Position numbers and translations under genes: made by a program. Shown one piece after another: positions 6,009 to 6,454 of a stretch of 6,454 nt of DNA (position 1 is its first letter; the number at the start of each line of letters is the position of its first letter). The DNA comes from Holophaga sp. (GTDB lineage Bacteria; Acidobacteriota; Holophagae; Holophagales; Holophagaceae): positions 1-6,454 of the forward strand of contig JARLGP010000140.1 of NCBI GenBank assembly GCA_031292735.1, in the 5' to 3' direction. The notes under the pieces were generated by a model. That model searched no databases. It was not told where the DNA came from and was given only the letters and a program-made list of their open reading frames with translations.

Positions 6009-6133
6009 TCAGGCATTGAGCGCCCGGCCGTAGACCCCCCGCGCCGCTTCCGGGAAGGCTTCGTTCCAGGTCGGATGTGGATGCCCAGGATCTCCCCGAA
6101 CTCCTCGCGGTCAGCCGGTTCGATGGTCCCAGG
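6009..6133 (-). pseudogene. lpd: Remnant of a dihydrolipoamide dehydrogenase gene
   Basis: Two short minus-strand pieces directly after gcvPB resemble the C-terminal region of dihydrolipoamide dehydrogenase. The first (6133-6074) reads ADREEFGEILGIHI, matching the family's DxxxGEILGxHIxGP strand. The second, in another frame (6086-6012), reads GHPHPTWNEAFPEAARG, then VYGRALNA and a TGA at 6009-6011, matching the terminal HPHPTLSEAxxEAAL segment with its catalytic His. The intervening 35 or so residues and the entire N-terminal four-fifths of the enzyme are absent. The two pieces meet at CATCCACATC, a likely short-homology junction. Lipoamide dehydrogenase is the L-protein partner of the glycine cleavage system, so its place after gcvPB makes sense. 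The call rests on remembered family motifs and short matches, so it is likely but not certain. Confidence 0.6.
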
Positions 6134-6135
6134 GA

Positions 6136-6454
6136 TCAGCCCTGCCAGCGCAGCACCGGTTTGCGGGCCGCCATGGTCTCGTCCAGCCGGCGCGTGCCCA
6201 CCAGCACTGGCGCCTGGTGCAGCGCCTCGGGATCTTCCGCCGCCTGTGCGGCGATCTCCTTCATGGCCGAGATGAATTCGTCCATCTCCGCCTTGCTCTC
6301 GCTTTCGGTGGGTTCGATCATCAGGGCGCCGTGGACGATGGCCGGGAAGTAGATCGTGGGCGGATGGAAGCCGCGGTCGATGAGGCCCTTGGCCACATCC
6401 AGGGTGTGCACGTCGTACTGGGCCAGGCCGCTGTCGTCCAGGATCACTTCGTGC
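6136..6454 (-). CDS. gcvPB: Glycine dehydrogenase (decarboxylating) subunit 2, C-terminal end only
   Basis: The frame enters from the right edge ([22 protein letters not shown]) and ends at the TGA 6136-6138 after about 106 codons. The segments [39 protein letters not shown] and the tail [17 protein letters not shown] are characteristic of the C-terminus of P-protein subunit 2 in organisms with a split glycine decarboxylase. With GcvPA it forms the PLP-dependent P-protein, which decarboxylates glycine and passes the aminomethyl group to lipoylated GcvH. The N-terminal three-quarters, including the PLP lysine, lie outside the window. A GTG at 6447 could be taken for a start but is internal. 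The remnant of a lipoamide dehydrogenase follows at once, so the gcv operon probably once continued through it. Confidence 0.95.
   Translation of the reverse strand, partial: HEVILDDSGLAQYDVHTLDVAKGLIDRGFHPPTIYFPAIVHGALMIEPTESESKAEMDEFISAMKEIAAQAAEDPEALHQAPVLVGTRRLDETMAARKPVLRWQG

Noticed and set aside
1..6454. CRISPR array, defence island, insertion sequence, tRNA/rRNA or riboswitch
   Set aside because: No spaced direct repeats, transposase motifs, terminal inverted repeats or recognisable RNA gene sequences were seen by eye on either strand.

Overview
The window is GC-rich bacterial DNA with dense genes, short intergenic gaps and Shine-Dalgarno-preceded starts. The gene families (LysR regulator, MocR regulator, AstE/AspA-type deacylase, split glycine decarboxylase GcvPB) fit a proteobacterium, probably beta or gamma. 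That placement is inferred from gene content only, and the genus cannot be told from this sequence. All genes but one lie on the minus strand.

Left part (1-3653, transcribed right to left): a LysR-type regulator (2763-3653) lies upstream of a DoeB/AstE/AspA-family zinc deacylase (1595-2605). The deacylase is followed after 39 bp by an MFS transporter gene (954-1555) that has lost its first half, then by a hairpin terminator and a separately promoted metallo-beta-lactamase-fold hydrolase (752 to beyond the window edge). This resembles a small regulated catabolic unit: regulator, amide hydrolase, uptake carrier (now broken) and a lactone/ester-type hydrolase. The substrate is unknown. The main non-coding signal is a 17-bp dyad, GATGCC-N5-GGCATC with GAT-N11-ATC ends, found once upstream of each of the three promoters of this unit (867-883, 2748-2764, 3688-3704). 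It is the likely operator of the local LysR protein.

Middle part (3654-4552): a GNAT acetyltransferase (3829-4266, plus strand) is divergent from lysR and has a perfect TATAAT -10. It is followed by 286 bp without an assignable gene, which holds an open frame of unknown origin and a strong palindrome.

Right part (4553-6454, minus strand): a full-length MocR/YdcR-type regulator (GntR helix-turn-helix fused to an aminotransferase-like domain), then a 176-bp gap, then the 3' end of gcvPB (glycine cleavage system P-protein subunit 2). The gap holds two short out-of-frame pieces that look like the C-terminus of a dihydrolipoamide dehydrogenase, the expected partner of the glycine cleavage system. 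It therefore appears to be the scar of a deleted lpd gene.

Two independent deletion scars (MFS and lpd) within about 5 kb suggest ongoing gene loss. I see no mobile element, CRISPR array, RNA gene or defence system.
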